From the NCBI GenBank assembly GCA_023461495.1, contig JAEYLA010000200.1, positions 1 through 15,065 on the forward strand: a stretch of DNA of 15,065 nt, written 5' to 3'. Positions 13,473-15,065 of this stretch are shown piece after piece. The translations under genes and the position numbers were made by a program. The stretch's first letter is position 1. Each line of letters starts with the position of its first letter. Below the pieces are notes generated by a model. That model was not told the DNA's origin and searched no databases. It saw nothing but the letters and a program-made list of their open reading frames with translations. Source of the stretch: Bacillota bacterium (lineage in GTDB: Bacteria > Bacillota > Clostridia > Christensenellales > CAG-138).

Positions 13473-13730
13473 TCAAATTTTAAAACGCCTGTATTGAATT
13501 TCCTGCATACATAAACTCTTGTAACGGTCCTTTGCCCAATAGTAATCCCATTGCGGGTGCTTACGGCATTTTCTGATATGGCTAGCGGAAGCTTTTACCT
13601 GAAGGCAGCACATTAGACCGAACATTGCATCTTTCTTCATCTCAAAAAAGCTCAAATAATCCTTGCCTCGGATATAACAAAATGGTTGAAGCCTCAGTCG
13701 CGCGAATGCTGCTAAATGCAAAGAGCACAT
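13473..13730 (-). CDS. Doubtful small ORF, 85 residues, no family recognised
   Basis: The frame encodes a basic, Cys- and aromatic-rich peptide with a C-terminal HPQWDYYWAKDRYKSL stretch, which looks more protein-like than chance. No ribosome binding site is seen, and the start lies only about 30 codons past an upstream stop. It may be a relic of a lost gene. The rest of 13343-13800 shows nothing I can identify. Confidence 0.2.
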   Translation of the reverse strand: MCSLHLAAFARLRLQPFCYIRGKDYLSFFEMKKDAMFGLMCCLQVKASASHIRKCRKHPQWDYYWAKDRYKSLCMQEIQYRRFKI

Positions 13731-13810
13731 ACGTGAATACGGCTTTTGTGTAGTATGACTTAACTATGACCACATCTACTCCCGGCTTCCTGGATCAGGC
13801 TCCGCATGAA

Positions 13811-13849
13811 TTTACATATATTATACACACTTCATACTATATATGTAAA
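13811..13849. promoter_or_regulatory. AT-rich 11-bp inverted repeat upstream of the last gene
   Basis: TTTACATATAT (13811-13821) and ATATATGTAAA (13839-13849) are perfect complements 17 bp apart. TTTACA with TACTAT (13835-13840) at 18-bp spacing is a possible promoter inside it, and TTGACA occurs at 13860-13865 without a good -10. The layout suggests an operator over or beside the promoter of the secreted CBM protein. Confidence 0.45.
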
Positions 13850-13948
13850 ATGATACAATTTGACACGCTATATATGGTATGTTACCGTCTTATTAATGAG
13901 TGTTGTGGATAATGCTTAATGAGCCTTGAGACAGAAATGAGGAAGGTA

Positions 13949-15025
13949 ATGAAGAAAACTGCATGGATATTGATCTTGCTTCTGGTGATGGCAAGTTCGG
14001 TGACTGCAGGCACGTTGGCCATGTACACAACGTCAATCGATCATCTGGCGCAGGGAAGCGTTTCTGCGAAGGAATTCGTTTTTACGGGCGAAGGTACGGG
14101 CAGTTTTGAACAGGGCGTAAAGATTGCGCCGGGCGAAACGGTAAGCTGGCAGTTTCAAGTCCGGAATTATTCCGGAACGATCATTACCGAGACGGACCTT
14201 TATTACAAGCTGACGTTTGATGTGCATGCATCCGCCGATAAATCCGCGATCGAGCCGCTTACCGTTTCCGTGAAGGATGAAAGCGGCAACGCGGTCGGCA
14301 GCGTCATGGGACCGGGCAGTTTCGACATAACAGGGGAATTTCGATTATCGCAAAGTGGGCAGGGGCGCACATACACCGTTGAAGCGTACTGGCCGAGCGA
14401 CGGCAACATAGATATCGATTACGCCGGCGGGCAGTACGGCACAGCGGTCGGCATTCATGCGGTTGCCTCTCAGGCGCCGCTTGATGGGGCTGGGCAGCCC
14501 ACGCCGTTGCCGACATTCACGCCATTGATCACGCCGACTCCGACGGCAACACCGAGTCCAACGCCGGTGATGACTTCGACGCCGACACCGACAGTAACGC
14601 CGGCACCGACGGTCACACCGACTCCGACGCCGCAGGCCGATAATATCAGCGTGTTGTATCAGACTACGAAGTCCTGGCAGAATGGCCAAAGCGGACCCCG
14701 TGAGTTTAATTACAGTATTACGATTACCAATCATTCCGATCAACCGGTCAACGCCTGGTATATCGAATTCAAGCTCCCGGACGACGTGCTGACCAACACC
14801 TGGAGCAACGCGAAGATGATCGGCATGCCTGCCGGCGAATACCGCTTTGTGAACCCGGGCTATAACAATCCCTCCATGGATAACATTCTGCCCGGGCAGA
14901 GCGTGACATTTGGCGGACACGGCATTGGGCTTGGAACCGCGGCGCCTTATGGCGTGAAGGTAGGCGGCAGCAATGCTGCAGCCGTGGGTGCAGCGCTGAC
15001 CACCAGATTTGGAAGTTTGAACTAG
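13949..15025 (+). CDS. Secreted camelysin-like protein fused to a CBM2-like carbohydrate-binding domain
   Basis: This is a predicted exported protein (358 residues). The ATG at 13949 is chosen because GAGGAAGG precedes it closely and the product then starts with MKKTAWILILLLVMASS, a clean signal peptide. An in-frame ATG at 13919 would add 10 charged residues. The TAGTLAMYTTS segment just past the hydrophobic core resembles the SipW-dependent signals of camelysin/TasA-type proteins. Residues about 30-180 form the beta-rich N-terminal domain. A Thr/Pro linker (184-228) follows, then a CBM2-like domain (about 230-340) with the spaced aromatics W of KSWQNG, NAWYIEF and NTWSNAK, and the PGQSVTFGGHGIG edge strand typical of cellulose-binding family 2. 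No catalytic domain is present. The role is likely cell-surface or matrix attachment to cellulose, xylan or chitin. Domain calls are by eye. Confidence 0.75.
   Translation: MKKTAWILILLLVMASSVTAGTLAMYTTSIDHLAQGSVSAKEFVFTGEGTGSFEQGVKIAPGETVSWQFQVRNYSGTIITETDLYYKLTFDVHASADKSAIEPLTVSVKDESGNAVGSVMGPGSFDITGEFRLSQSGQGRTYTVEAYWPSDGNIDIDYAGGQYGTAVGIHAVASQAPLDGAGQPTPLPTFTPLITPTPTATPSPTPVMTSTPTPTVTPAPTVTPTPTPQADNISVLYQTTKSWQNGQSGPREFNYSITITNHSDQPVNAWYIEFKLPDDVLTNTWSNAKMIGMPAGEYRFVNPGYNNPSMDNILPGQSVTFGGHGIGLGTAAPYGVKVGGSNAAAVGAALTTRFGSLN
14498..14632 (+). repeat. Thr/Pro-rich linker-encoding repeat
   Basis: The stretch is built of irregular ACGCCG/ACACCG/ACTCCG codon pairs encoding TP, TPTP and related units over 45 residues. 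Such linkers separate modules in secreted polysaccharide-binding proteins and are prone to slippage. Confidence 0.8.
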
Positions 15026-15048
15026 CGGCATTGGGAAAGTGAGTGCGT

Positions 15049-15065
15049 ATGAAATACAGGATATT
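15049..15065 (+). CDS. Possible start of a further gene, cut by the window end
   Basis: ATG AAA TAC AGG ATA lies 23 bp past the preceding stop, with GGGAAAGTGAG a little upstream. MKYRI would suit a signal peptide, but five codons are too few to name it. Its closeness suggests an operon with the CBM protein. Confidence 0.3.

Overview
The window looks like a chromosomal segment of a Gram-positive anaerobe of the class Clostridia with moderately high GC. The grounds are AGGAGG-like ribosome binding sites, sigma-A type promoters, many intrinsic terminators, hybrid PAS/GGDEF/HD-GYP receptors, a YlmH S4 protein, a DUF4317-type fragment and a SipW/camelysin-type secreted protein. Placement below class is not supported. 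No rRNA, tRNA, CRISPR array or intact mobile element was seen.

Layout. 1-1650: a sodium/glutamate symporter (GltS family) on the minus strand, followed past its stop by four consecutive hairpins, one of them a good terminator. 1740-6515: a plus-strand cyclic-di-GMP operon of two large membrane receptors, each ending in an intact GGDEF plus HD-GYP pair. It starts from a clear promoter with an attenuator-like leader and ends in a strong terminator. 6505-7825: a single-gene unit for a PLP-dependent alpha-oxoamine synthase whose N-terminus resembles serine palmitoyltransferase-like members, with its own promoter and terminator. 7900-8780: an unrecognised 236-residue minus-strand protein, then an 18-codon relic of the 3' end of a second alpha-oxoamine synthase gene. 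8984-9840: a small Cys/His-rich repeat protein and a hairpin-rich, terminator-ended intergenic stretch. 9960-10760: a stand-alone YlmH/RqcP2-type S4 protein with its own promoter.

10760-13350 looks rearranged. It has a long intergenic stretch with interleaved inverted repeats, a promoter whose -10 box lies inside a palindrome, a 40-codon DUF4317-like N-terminal fragment, a second small coding relic, and then an intact prfC (release factor 3) of visibly lower GC. A 20-bp and a 13-bp sequence recur on both sides of this block. Just past prfC a promoter and a hairpin bracket about 65 nt, which may be a small RNA. 13350-13950 is mostly non-coding, with an AT-rich 11-bp inverted repeat ahead of the last gene. 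That gene encodes a secreted protein with a camelysin-like N-terminal half, a Thr/Pro linker and a CBM2-like carbohydrate-binding domain. A further gene may start at the right edge.

Functionally, the symporter and the two c-di-GMP receptors point to nutrient and signal sensing. YlmH and RF3 both act on the ribosome, in stalled-subunit rescue and termination, but are separate transcription units. The secreted CBM protein suggests attachment to polysaccharide, a surface trait c-di-GMP could control, but no site in the window proves that link. I did not find a convincing complete new multi-gene system. The strongest leads are the remodelled prfC island, the synthase relic beside the unknown 236-residue protein, the Cys/His-rich repeat protein and the candidate small RNAs.
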